Positions 24,639 to 33,115 of a DNA stretch of 38,256 nt are shown one piece after another. The DNA is from Rubripirellula sp. (GTDB taxonomy: Bacteria; Planctomycetota; Planctomycetia; Pirellulales; Pirellulaceae), in contig JARGNK010000001.1 of assembly GCA_029213145.1 (NCBI GenBank), forward strand, positions 134,440 to 172,695, given 5' to 3'. Within the stretch, counting starts at the first letter, position 1; every line of letters begins with the position of its first letter. Both the position numbers and the translations under genes were made by a program. The notes under the pieces were generated by a model. The model saw nothing but the letters and a program-made list of their open reading frames with translations. It was not told the DNA's origin and made no database searches.

Positions 24639-27600
24639 ATGGACCGCGTCAATCGAAGATTTCTCGTCGTCGCAACCCTGATCGCGATTCCTACCGCGTT
24701 TGCAATGACAACGCTCACCACCGGGGAGGCGGCTGATGTCAGCCAGGCAATTGCGCTGGAGAGCGACGAATCGCGTACGATCCAGCAAGTCGTCGGAAAG
24801 CAAGTTAACAAGACCAAAACACGGCCCGGACTACTCCAAATCCTTTCAGGAAGTCGCAGTGAAGGCGATCGAGATCACCGCCATGAGAATATGCCCAAAC
24901 AACGCACAAAGGGCTTGCTAGGCACTTTATTCAACGGCCAATCGAACGCCTCAAACAAGAGTACAGCGTCGACGAAGAGTACAGCGTCGACGAAGAGTAC
25001 GGCATCGACGAAGCATAACCGCCAACCCAGTCACCACTCGCACAATAACAGCCGGTCAAGCTCAGGTACTGCCGCCCGGACGGCTTCAGCCAGCAGCAAC
25101 AAGGCCGCAAACCGTACGCCGAATGCCGACTGGGAAGGTATCCCCTATCATCGCGTCGACGTCTCAAAAACGAATACGGGCAATGAGCCGATTCGGGATC
25201 CCGCGGTCGCACTCAACAGCGATACCACACGGATCATTCGTGGTGGATCGAATCGATCGATCCCAGCTCAAGCCGTCTCCTCTCGCCGCCCTTCCAACAA
25301 CGGTACGCTCGCACCCACACCGGCAGCGCCCTTAGCCGTACCAATGCCGCCCGCCGATGTCGAACAGCTGCCAATGCCTGTAGCAACGTCGGCAGCCACG
25401 CCGACGCCGGCACCTGTCCCCGCACTGTCGAGCAAGACCAGCAGCCGTCGATCAAGTCGGCGAGAACTCCGGCCACTTGACTCAACCGAAATCGCTGCGG
25501 CGTCAAAGTCCGGACTCAAGGAAACAGCTGAACCTGCACTGGTACCACGAGTTCAACGAAAGCAGGTTGCCAACAAACCGCAATCAAGCCAAGGTGACAC
25601 AAAGCCATCCCCGAAACCGGAACATCGAGTTCAACCCGAGGCCGAGGCATTGGTATCGCCGAGCAAAACCCAACACCCCGAGTCGAACCTCGCCTCTATC
25701 GACACACCAGCCGCAGTATCGGCTTCGCCAAAGGCAACGTCAGACGGCCCTTCATCGGCACCAGCACCCAGCATCGCGACAATCGAACCTGCGTCTCCAA
25801 ACGCTGCGTCTCCAAACGCTGCGTCTCCAAATGCTGCGTCTCCAAACGCTGCGTCTCCAAACGCTGCGTCTCCAAACGCTGCGTCTCCAAACGCGGGGAT
25901 CCCACTGCAGCCATATGTAGCATCGACTCCATCCGCCGCTGTGCCCTCGATCCCAGCATCCCATCGCTCGGGTCCGCCAGCGTCAGCCTTTCAAGCAGCC
26001 CAACCGGAATTCAAACCAACCGCCTCACCAGTCGGTTCGGGTGTCGTTCCAAACGGAGAGGTCGCTTCCTACCGACAGCAGTCAATACAACCAGCCCACC
26101 AACCGTCGACTGGCAGTTATAGCGTACCAACACCGACACCCAACCCTGGCTTGCAAGGCAGGATGACGACGTTCGGCTTACCAATTGCGGCAAGCCCAGA
26201 ATCAGCCAATCAAGTCGAACAACTCCCTCCGACGCCGGCGTCGATGGGAGCAACCGCAGCAACGTTGGCTAACCAACCTGCAATTCAGGCACCAGTTCAA
26301 GCCCAACCTGCAATTCAGGCACCAGTTCAAACGCAGCCTGCGAGCGGCCCCCGCGTCGCAGACAATTTTTCGCGAACCGATTACGACGGACGCTCCGCGA
26401 CGACCGTGCATACAGGTCCGAACGAATCAGCAGCCTCTACATCGGAGTTGCCCGGCATTCGCGTCGTCACCAATGGTCCTTCCACGATGATGTTGCGACA
26501 GTCAGGCCAGTATGAAATTCGTATTGAAAACCGCGGTTCAATCGATGCGACCGGAGTGATAGTACGAGCCACAGTGCCTAAATGGGCTGAGTTACGCTCC
26601 CGTACTGCATCACGCGGTAATGTTGAGAACGAAACACAAGGATCGACTGAGCGACTGGTTTGGCAAATCGATCACTTGGCAGCTGGATCTTCAGAGCAGA
26701 TGTTCGTACGGTTCACAGCATCACAAAGTGGCACATTCGACCTAGATGTTGACTGGACTTTGTTACCGCAAAAGAGCGTTACTCAAGTGAAGGTCCAAGA
26801 ACCAAAGCTTGAATTGACAATCGACGGTCCAGACGAGGTCGTCTACGGTAATTCACAGACTTACAAAGTCAGGGTCCTGAATCCAGGTGATGGAACCGCT
26901 GCCAACGTTGTGTTCACGCTTTCCCCGAACTCGGCCACCCCTCAATCGCAACGGATCGGCGATATCCCACCGGGGAAGGAAGCTCAATTCGATGTAGAAT
27001 TGACCGCGCAAGATCTCGGCGATTTACAGATTCATGGTCTCGCTTCGGCGGATCTTGACCTGCGAACCGAATCGATCAAAGCGATCAAGGTGGCGGCTGC
27101 AAAGCTGGAGGCAATCTTCAGCGGACCAGAATTGAAATACCAGAACACCAATGCAATGTACAGCTTGCAGGTGAGCAACACAGGAGCCGCTGCGAGCGAA
27201 AACATCCTCGCTTCATTGCGTCTGCCACCTGGGGTGAAGTACATCGATGGGATGGAGTCAGCCGCATTACAAAATAACATTTTGAAGTGGGAAATCGCGT
27301 CTCTGCCGCCAGGTGCCACCCGAGACTATCAGTTCCGATGTGCAATGACGTCAACCGGCGAACATCTGTTCGCGTTTGACTGCAGTGGGACAGCAGCCGG
27401 TAACGCCAACGTTTCCATCGCCACACGAGTCGAATCAATTGCCGACTTGGTGCTGACCGTTAGTGATCCACCCGCACCTGCTCCGATCGGCAGTGATGTC
27501 ACCTATGAGATCGTGATTCACAACCGCGGCAGCAAGGAAGCGACGGATGTGAAAACGATTGCCCAATTCAGCCACGGGATCGAACCACTTCGGATTGAAG

Positions 27601-27836
27601 GTCAAAAAGGTGAAGTCGTCACCGGCCAAGTCCTGTTTGACACGATTCCGCGAATTGGTGCTGGTCAAGAGGTTCGCATTCGCGTCATCGCAAAGGCCGA
27701 TAAAGCTGGACATCACCGATTCCGCACAGAAGTCCAAGCAGGTGACACGGTCCTGGTGGCCGAGGAAGCGACTCACTACATGAGTCCCACCAATGATCGC
27801 GTCAGCCGCCACAGCAATGAAGGTTCGAACCGCTAA
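24639..27836 (+). CDS. large exported repeat-rich protein with C-terminal DUF11-like domains
   Basis: 1065 residues. An N-terminal signal (about 1-33: FLVVATLIAIPTAFAMTTL) sends it out of the cytoplasm. Residues 90-600 are Pro/Ala/Ser/Thr-rich and disordered. They include three coding tandem repeats: (STASTK)3 near 108-125, seven ASPNA units near 385-419, and two AIQAPVQ units near 548-567. From about 604 the sequence becomes globular: roughly four Ig-like units beginning near 604, 724, 822 and 934, each with the 'G-xYxIxVxNxGxxxAxNVxV' pattern of DUF11/conserved-repeat proteins (for example VTYEIVIHNRGSKEATDVK). Such domains usually build adhesive or cell-surface stalks. Cell-envelope location is inferred. 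It stands alone and has its own terminator. Confidence 0.85.
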   Translation: MDRVNRRFLVVATLIAIPTAFAMTTLTTGEAADVSQAIALESDESRTIQQVVGKQVNKTKTRPGLLQILSGSRSEGDRDHRHENMPKQRTKGLLGTLFNGQSNASNKSTASTKSTASTKSTASTKHNRQPSHHSHNNSRSSSGTAARTASASSNKAANRTPNADWEGIPYHRVDVSKTNTGNEPIRDPAVALNSDTTRIIRGGSNRSIPAQAVSSRRPSNNGTLAPTPAAPLAVPMPPADVEQLPMPVATSAATPTPAPVPALSSKTSSRRSSRRELRPLDSTEIAAASKSGLKETAEPALVPRVQRKQVANKPQSSQGDTKPSPKPEHRVQPEAEALVSPSKTQHPESNLASIDTPAAVSASPKATSDGPSSAPAPSIATIEPASPNAASPNAASPNAASPNAASPNAASPNAASPNAGIPLQPYVASTPSAAVPSIPASHRSGPPASAFQAAQPEFKPTASPVGSGVVPNGEVASYRQQSIQPAHQPSTGSYSVPTPTPNPGLQGRMTTFGLPIAASPESANQVEQLPPTPASMGATAATLANQPAIQAPVQAQPAIQAPVQTQPASGPRVADNFSRTDYDGRSATTVHTGPNESAASTSELPGIRVVTNGPSTMMLRQSGQYEIRIENRGSIDATGVIVRATVPKWAELRSRTASRGNVENETQGSTERLVWQIDHLAAGSSEQMFVRFTASQSGTFDLDVDWTLLPQKSVTQVKVQEPKLELTIDGPDEVVYGNSQTYKVRVLNPGDGTAANVVFTLSPNSATPQSQRIGDIPPGKEAQFDVELTAQDLGDLQIHGLASADLDLRTESIKAIKVAAAKLEAIFSGPELKYQNTNAMYSLQVSNTGAAASENILASLRLPPGVKYIDGMESAALQNNILKWEIASLPPGATRDYQFRCAMTSTGEHLFAFDCSGTAAGNANVSIATRVESIADLVLTVSDPPAPAPIGSDVTYEIVIHNRGSKEATDVKTIAQFSHGIEPLRIEGQKGEVVTGQVLFDTIPRIGAGQEVRIRVIAKADKAGHHRFRTEVQAGDTVLVAEEATHYMSPTNDRVSRHSNEGSNR
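24960..25013. repeat. 18-bp coding tandem repeat, three copies
   Basis: AGTACAGCGTCGACGAAG at 24960-24977 and 24978-24995 is identical; the third (24996-25013) has two substitutions. It encodes STASTK units. Near identity at DNA level points to recent expansion. Confidence 0.9.
25791..25895. repeat. 15-bp coding tandem repeat, seven copies
   Basis: Unit GCGTCTCCAAACGCT, seven in a row, encoding ASPNA. Copy 3 has one synonymous change (AAT for AAC) and copy 7 changes its final base. The rest are identical, so copy number is likely variable between strains through slippage. Confidence 0.95.
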
Positions 27837-27899
27837 TCGGATCGACCATTGATTGTCCGCGCAGCTGAATCGCTACGAGGTAACCGGCAAACCACATCA

Positions 27900-27937
27900 C
27901 CTCGGTATGGATTTACACAATCCCTGCCGAGGTTTTT
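27900..27937 (+). terminator. Rho-independent terminator after the DUF11-like gene
   Basis: CCTCGG (27900-27905) pairs with CCGAGG (27927-27932), with an inner GGATT/AATCC stem, followed directly by TTTTT (27933-27937). It sits 64 bp past the stop and reads on the plus strand only. Confidence 0.75.
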
Positions 27938-28048
27938 CGTTGGTTCGCAATTCCGTCGAGGACACCACTGCAAAGCGACTCGTTACCTAAAGCGACGAGC
28001 GAACATTGGTAGCAAAGAGACAAAAAGCGGATCAGCAGAGACCGCCGC

Positions 28049-29230
28049 TTAAGGTTCGATGAAATGTAACGGTTGACGATCTTTGACATCCGCGATTCCG
28101 ATCGCCAATTCGCCTGCGAGTAATCGATCAAAAGTCTTGCCGACGATCTCACCCCGCCAACCCTTCAACAAGGCTGGTTTCGGATCATGCTGCTGGCGAT
28201 CCAATTTGTAGCCGAGCAGTTCACGCACATCATCAGCGTTGCCCACAATTGGCGGCGCCAATTTCTGCTGTCGGCTAATGCACGCAAAGGCTGTCGAACA
28301 GAACTGACTTAACATCGGTGAAACAACCTTGCGTGAACCACGAGGCCGTTTCGGCAAGTCGCTCTCGGGTGTATCGAGAGCTCGTTGGATCGCCGCACCA
28401 ATGTCAGCATAATGATCGGTGAAACCACGGCGCTCCATGCCACGGATACCTTTAATTTTGCGTTCATCAGTCGAACCACGCTTCGCCAATTCGACCAGTA
28501 GATCATCCCGCAAAACTCGGCGGGCCAAACGATCCATTTCTCTCGCTCGATTTTCTCGCCACAGCCAAAGTTGACGAACGGTTTCTAATTGTCGAGCGTT
28601 CAAACCGGATGATCCACTGACCCGCCGCCAATTCTCGCGTGTCTCGGCATCTACGACCTTTTGCTGAAAAAGCTCCGTCTCCTCCTCCAGCCACCCGGCG
28701 CGATCAAGATCACATACCATCGTCGACAACTGTTCCTGCATCTTCTGCAGGTCAGTCACATCGTTAAGGGCGTAATTGATTTGATCCTCGGAAAGCGGCC
28801 GCCTCAGCCAATTTGTGCGAGTCTCCCCTTTCGGCAATGATTTGTTACACAATCGCTGTACCAGCGTCGCCAAGGATGCCGGGTATTCCATTCCAACAAA
28901 ACCGGCAGCCAGCTGGGTGTCGAACAATCCTGCGATCGGCTTGCCGGTGAATCGATAACAGAATCGAATCTCCTCCCGCGCCGCATGGGCGATTACCGTC
29001 CGCCCTGGTTCCACCAATAACTCCCAAAACGGCTCTGTCTGCTCGACACCGACCGGATCAATGATTGCCAGATGATCGCCAGCAGCGACTTGAATTAAGC
29101 AAAGTTTCGGTCGGTACGTATCTTCCGAGACAAATTCGGTGTCAAATGCAATCACCGGGGAGTCCGCGATCTTTTGACAGAATTCTTGGAGCTGGGTGGA
29201 ACGACTTATGGACTCGTATGGCAATGTCAC
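28049..29230 (-). CDS. rnd: ribonuclease D
   Basis: 393 residues, start GTG at 29230. This 3'-5' exonuclease trims tRNA precursors and other small RNAs. The DEDDy nuclease domain shows Exo I FDTEF (D30, E32), the Exo II region HAAREEIRF (82-90), FDTQLAAGF and Exo III Y153-x3-D157 (YALNDV). Exo II normally carries Asp where Glu86/87 stands here; D104 lies nearby. The HRDC-type domain(s) follow from about 205 (LNARQLETVRQLWLWRENRAREMDRLARRVL) and a second helical stretch from 310. The C-terminus ends in a short basic/hydrophobic tail. Convergent with the DUF11-like gene; no same-strand partner is adjacent. Confidence 0.93.
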   Translation of the reverse strand: MTLPYESISRSTQLQEFCQKIADSPVIAFDTEFVSEDTYRPKLCLIQVAAGDHLAIIDPVGVEQTEPFWELLVEPGRTVIAHAAREEIRFCYRFTGKPIAGLFDTQLAAGFVGMEYPASLATLVQRLCNKSLPKGETRTNWLRRPLSEDQINYALNDVTDLQKMQEQLSTMVCDLDRAGWLEEETELFQQKVVDAETRENWRRVSGSSGLNARQLETVRQLWLWRENRAREMDRLARRVLRDDLLVELAKRGSTDERKIKGIRGMERRGFTDHYADIGAAIQRALDTPESDLPKRPRGSRKVVSPMLSQFCSTAFACISRQQKLAPPIVGNADDVRELLGYKLDRQQHDPKPALLKGWRGEIVGKTFDRLLAGELAIGIADVKDRQPLHFIEP

Positions 29231-29508
29231 GCTCGAATCAATCTGCTTCCTGGGTGCTGACGATCATCCTGAACGGGAAGTCGCCAAACCGCGGCAACTT
29301 GGTGAGTCGAACAGAGATAGATACAAAACCAACCAATTTCGCGGGTCGGATAGAACGAGCGTTTTATCGCTCTACCATCAAATCTGGCCCGCACTGGGCA
29401 CGGCAAACGGCCAAGCGTGGCAAGCCAAATCACAACCCACTCGCTAAACTCTAGCGATCTTTACCATGATCGCCTATCCGATTTCATTTCACTTCCTCTC
29501 CCCCGTAA

Positions 29509-30378
29509 ATGCCTTCCATCGACTCAAACGACGATTTTCGGCACTCACTGATGACCGGATCGTCTTCGAAACTGCTCGTCAGCGTACGAAGTGCAACAGA
29601 ATTCAACGATGCATTTGCTGCCGCGGTCGACATCATTGATCTCAAAGAGCCACTCGAGGGCCCACTTGCTCCAGCCCCGGTCGACCTTTGGCTGCAGGCC
29701 GCAAAACGACTGAAATCGCGGAAAAAATCATCTCCGCTGCTGTCCGCCGCACTCGGTGAGTCCGACGTGGCTTCTCGTGTGGCTTGCCGTCTACCGCCTG
29801 AATTTGACTTCGCCAAGGCAGGGCCAAGTGGATGCAATTCAGCCCGTCAACTGGAAAACCTCTGGATGGGAGTCCGCGCCGAATTGAATAATTCAATTTC
29901 CCTGGTTGCTGTCGCGTACGCCGATCACGCCGCCGCTGACTGCCTACCTCCAACACAGGTTTTTAAACTCGCCGCTGACAGTGGAATCGAGTTTTGTTTG
30001 CTCGACACATTTTGTAAAAACGGACGCTCCACCATCGATCACCTCGGAATCACGGGCCTTCGTGATCTGCAAAAAACCGTGAATCAATTCGACCTTTGGT
30101 GGGCACTCGCAGGATCGCTTACTGACAACTCGGTCACCAAGGTGCACGAACAAGGCCTGCAACCAAACTGTTTTGGCGTGCGGGGCGATGTCTGTGTCGG
30201 CGATCGGACCGGCCGCTTAGCGACAAACCGAATCGAGGCGTGGAAATCGAAGATTTCGGTCACTTGGCCCAATCAAGGCCTGTCAAATTCATCAGACGCT
30301 CTTCGAAGTTGCCAATCAAACCACCCACCAAAACCCAGGCTGACTTCTGACGCAGCTCTATCTCGCCATGACGATTGA
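29509..30378 (+). CDS. mfnB: MfnB-like (5-formylfuran-3-yl)methyl phosphate synthase
   Basis: 289 residues (start at 29509, or ATG 29551, which is nearer the family N-terminus). MfnB condenses two glyceraldehyde-3-phosphate molecules to 4-hydroxymethyl-2-furancarboxaldehyde phosphate, the furan precursor of methanofuran. Family blocks are all present: LLVSVRSATEF, DIIDLKEPLEG (Lys), FDFAKAGPSG (the Schiff-base Lys position), VAYADH, FCLLDTFCKNGRSTIDHL (third Lys), WALAGSL and GVRGDVCVGDRTGRL. The three Lys of the archaeal enzyme therefore appear conserved. In bacteria it accompanies methanofuran/methylofuran-dependent C1 oxidation, known in methylotrophs and planctomycetes. The last approximately 40 residues have no family counterpart and are translated from DNA antisense to the next gene. 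Confidence 0.87.
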   Translation: MPSIDSNDDFRHSLMTGSSSKLLVSVRSATEFNDAFAAAVDIIDLKEPLEGPLAPAPVDLWLQAAKRLKSRKKSSPLLSAALGESDVASRVACRLPPEFDFAKAGPSGCNSARQLENLWMGVRAELNNSISLVAVAYADHAAADCLPPTQVFKLAADSGIEFCLLDTFCKNGRSTIDHLGITGLRDLQKTVNQFDLWWALAGSLTDNSVTKVHEQGLQPNCFGVRGDVCVGDRTGRLATNRIEAWKSKISVTWPNQGLSNSSDALRSCQSNHPPKPRLTSDAALSRHDD

Positions 30379-30496
30379 TTCTCAAGATCGAATCGCCAGT
30401 CACACCGGATTCATGCAGATGCCGCAAATCGATCTCACCCTCGTTAACGACATCAAGCAGCGTCTTACCGGTCAGTTCGATGAAATCATGATTCAT
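30260..30496 (-). CDS. small protein of unknown function overlapping mfnB
   Basis: 78 residues from the ATG at 30496 (the frame opens to 30559). I do not recognise the family. The product is well-formed: helix and strand pattern with FIELTGKTLLDVVNEGEI, DLRHLHESGVTGDSILRINR, HGEIELRQ, then WVLVGGLIGNFEERLMNLTG ending DWAK. Composition is balanced and acidic, unlike a shadow frame. It has no signal or membrane segment except the short VLVGGLIG. It runs against mfnB and shares its last 119 bp with the mfnB 3' end. It could be a conserved planctomycete protein linked to C1 metabolism, but that is only from position. Confidence 0.6.
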   Translation of the reverse strand: MNHDFIELTGKTLLDVVNEGEIDLRHLHESGVTGDSILRINRHGEIELRQKSAWVLVGGLIGNFEERLMNLTGLDWAK

Positions 30497-30712
30497 TCGG
30501 GAATACCAAGAAGATAAGTCGATCAAAATTCGGGGTGAAAATGCAGCAATTGTCCGCATCGAAATTCTAGGCGTTCCTGATATTGTAATTCGAGATCAAA
30601 TTGGCATAAGTCACCCATAGAGTGATGGGGGGGTCGCTACTCATTCGATCTCACTCAACTCCCCAGCGGCCCAGCTTGATTCACACAGCATGGCAAACCA
30701 AGTGTTTCCGAG

Positions 30713-32410
30713 CTACTTGGCCAAAAGTTGATCAATCACGCTCTGTAACTTCTTACCGGTAAAGTCCAGCTCAACCACCTGCCCCTCCTTGTCAAGGATC
30801 GCGGTAAACGGCATCGAAACGATTCCAAATTGGGTGACAAGTTGGTTCGTCAATTCGTTCGTCGAGCGGAAACTTCGGAATTCTAGTTTGCTGGCTTTCG
30901 CAAACTCTGCCACCCGCGCCCCCTCCGCATCCATATTCACTCCAATGATTGCCACCTGCTCGGGATACTTCGCCGCAAGATCTTTCAATTGCGGTAGCAC
31001 TTGCAGTGACTGCGGGAAGTTCATCGCCCAGAAGGGTACAAGCACCACTTTCCCACGAAATTCTGTAAGACTCAGTAGGCTTCCATCGACGGAATCCAGA
31101 TCAGGATCGAAAACTCGACCAACGACATCCTTCCTCGCTTGGTGAGCTTCGTTTGCCATCGTGACTTCCTGAGTCGTCGCGGCCGATGGCTCGACAAAGC
31201 GACCTGCCATCAATGCATAGGTTGCGGTTGCCAGGTCATCCTGCCCACACCCCTCAAGCTCTAACGCAGCTCCGGAAAGATACTGAACTGTCTGCAGGTC
31301 AGCCGACTCGTCAATCAGCGTACCAATAGCCGACTCCCAATCATTTCGATTAACTGTTTCACCTTCAATTGCTTGACTTAAAAGTTGATCGATTGCGTCA
31401 AACCGAACACTTCCCGCAAGACGAGCTGCCATCTCGGCGATCTGCGGCTCAGATGAATCTGCGAATAATTCGATAATCCGATCACGCACGATGCGTGCTT
31501 CCCGATCATGCCCATATCGGGCTAACGATTCGCGGGCTTGGCCCATGGCCATCATCGCCGCAACGTCGGGAGAATCGGAAGTCGTCGCAATTTGATCGCT
31601 GTAACGCACCAGTCGATCAGCTGCATCTTCACCACCATTTTGTAGTGATTCGATCGCAAATCCAATGAGCACCAAGCGACTATCGGCCACTAATTGCGGA
31701 TCGTCGGACTCTAAACGCGATAAAGCCAGTGCTTCTAATTCTTCCGCTGCCTTCAAATTCCCCAACGCAGCGAGATGGGAAAGCGACTGTAATTCACCAC
31801 GAGCACCCTCTGAACGAGTGCGATCATCGACTTCTTCGTTAGACGCCAATCGCCGTGACGCATCGAGTTTCATTTTGACGATGTGAAGCAGTGTTCGACG
31901 CGCCTCCTGCGGATCCTCAATCCCGCTTTTCCCGGAATGAATTAACTGCATGTCACCGTCGGCCGCCGCCAAAAATTCGAGCAATTGCTGGGGGCTCAAG
32001 TCAGCTCGCAACTCCGTCAAAGATGGCGTTTGTGGCTCGGTTTCCTTGCTGCCCGCGATTGTGAAGGAGGTTGCATCTTCGCCTGCAGGCGGCGGCTTTA
32101 ATTGCGGGGTCGAGTCACCTATCGCGACCGATTCTTCTGGCGTCCCCACTGGGATCAACTCAGATGTCCCGCCTTGCAGCCCCAAACGACCAGTTTCAGC
32201 AGGATTCTCCCCCGAAACCTGGCTCGCAGTCGACTGATCGGCAGAAAATCCGTCACTCGCTCCCTGCTCGATCCCGCCCGACGAAGCCTCAAGCGGACGC
32301 TCAACTTCTGACGCAGTATCGGCACACCCCAGGGGGGCAAGCAACAAAGCGGTTCCAGCCAACCAAAGCCCCGTGCGCTGCGACCAAACACGCTGCGACC
32401 AGACATTCAT
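30713..32410 (-). CDS. lipoprotein with C-terminal thioredoxin-like (TlpA-type) domain lacking CxxC
   Basis: 565 residues. The N-terminus is a lipoprotein signal (LWLAGTALLLAPLGC, Cys29) after an odd duplicated VWSQR. Residues 30-130 are low-complexity. A long helical middle (135-420: LSPQQLLEFLAAADGDMQLI, ALGNLKAAEELEALALSRL and more) looks like alpha-solenoid repeats. The final approximately 145 residues are a redoxin/TlpA fold: GRVFDPDLDSVDG, LTEFRGKVVLVPFWAMNFPQ, VAIIGVNMDAEGARV, IVSMPFTAILDKEGQVV. The site that is CxxC in active family members reads MNFPQS, so neither Cys is present and disulfide chemistry is excluded. A binding or structural role is more likely. Envelope location is inferred from the lipobox. 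Confidence 0.85.
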   Translation of the reverse strand: MNVWSQRVWSQRTGLWLAGTALLLAPLGCADTASEVERPLEASSGGIEQGASDGFSADQSTASQVSGENPAETGRLGLQGGTSELIPVGTPEESVAIGDSTPQLKPPPAGEDATSFTIAGSKETEPQTPSLTELRADLSPQQLLEFLAAADGDMQLIHSGKSGIEDPQEARRTLLHIVKMKLDASRRLASNEEVDDRTRSEGARGELQSLSHLAALGNLKAAEELEALALSRLESDDPQLVADSRLVLIGFAIESLQNGGEDAADRLVRYSDQIATTSDSPDVAAMMAMGQARESLARYGHDREARIVRDRIIELFADSSEPQIAEMAARLAGSVRFDAIDQLLSQAIEGETVNRNDWESAIGTLIDESADLQTVQYLSGAALELEGCGQDDLATATYALMAGRFVEPSAATTQEVTMANEAHQARKDVVGRVFDPDLDSVDGSLLSLTEFRGKVVLVPFWAMNFPQSLQVLPQLKDLAAKYPEQVAIIGVNMDAEGARVAEFAKASKLEFRSFRSTNELTNQLVTQFGIVSMPFTAILDKEGQVVELDFTGKKLQSVIDQLLAK

Positions 32411-32513
32411 TCCATTTCTCCCGTGCGATACATCGCATCCATCGCAAGATCAGATTGTCGAAAATTCCCCTCGTTCCCCGCAATCATATCGCCCGCGGAA
32501 GAATTTGTCGGGA

Positions 32514-32903
32514 TCAGTCTTTTTGTTTCGGTTCGGCGATGATGTTGGACTCAACCGGTTTTCCATCGATCAGATGCTCTTGAATGATCCTTTCAAGGAC
32601 AGCGGGGGTGCAGCGGCCATACCAAACACCGTCTGGGACGACGGCGGCGATTGGGCCCGCCCTGCAAATATCACAACACTTGATCGGAACTCGCAAAACG
32701 CCTCCTTGGCCTGACAAGCCAAGTTGTTTCAGTCGCTTTTTCAGGAATTTCCAGGACTCCGACATCTGTTTGCCACTGGCGCAGCCCGCTTCATCACGGT
32801 CGTTGCAAAGCAGGATCATCCGTGCTGATTCAGCCAGCTTAAGCTTCTTTGCTCGATGCCTGGCAGCCTCCAAGCTTTGTCGTTTTAGACGGTCTCGTTT
32901 CAT
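32514..32903 (-). CDS. thioredoxin-like [2Fe-2S] ferredoxin domain protein
   Basis: 129 residues. A basic N-terminal helix (1-28) precedes a thioredoxin-like [2Fe-2S] domain like those of cyanobacterial and NuoE-related ferredoxins. Candidate cluster ligands are C33-x7-C41 (CNDRDEAGC) and C76-x3-C80 (CCDIC), with the family-typical GP after the second pair and [11 protein letters not shown] at 90-100. Two extra Cys (77, 98) are present. It probably transfers electrons in the cytoplasm; the partner is unknown. ATG at 32903. It lies 103 bp upstream of the thioredoxin-like lipoprotein on the same strand, so the two could share a transcript, and it is divergent from lptF/G. Confidence 0.85.
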   Translation of the reverse strand: MKRDRLKRQSLEAARHRAKKLKLAESARMILLCNDRDEAGCASGKQMSESWKFLKKRLKQLGLSGQGGVLRVPIKCCDICRAGPIAAVVPDGVWYGRCTPAVLERIIQEHLIDGKPVESNIIAEPKQKD

Positions 32904-33115
32904 GCGGAGATCAGCTCATCCTTCTTGGTCGCGTTTGGGGCAGTCAACTTGCTGCGGACAGACAATTGTAATTCAGATGAAGAAAAATCGTTTTTTCGGC
33001 GGGTAGGCAGCGGCAATCCCTCGGTAACATTCATCTTGTCACCGCAATGTCGTTTGGCCGATATTCCAGGCTAACTCGTCCTCTGCGCACGAAATGCAAG
33101 CCGGAACCATAGGCC

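Noticed and set aside
25791-25895. Regular 15-bp repeats that could look like a CRISPR array
   Set aside because: There are no spacers between the units, and the repeats are in frame inside a large coding sequence (ASPNA units).
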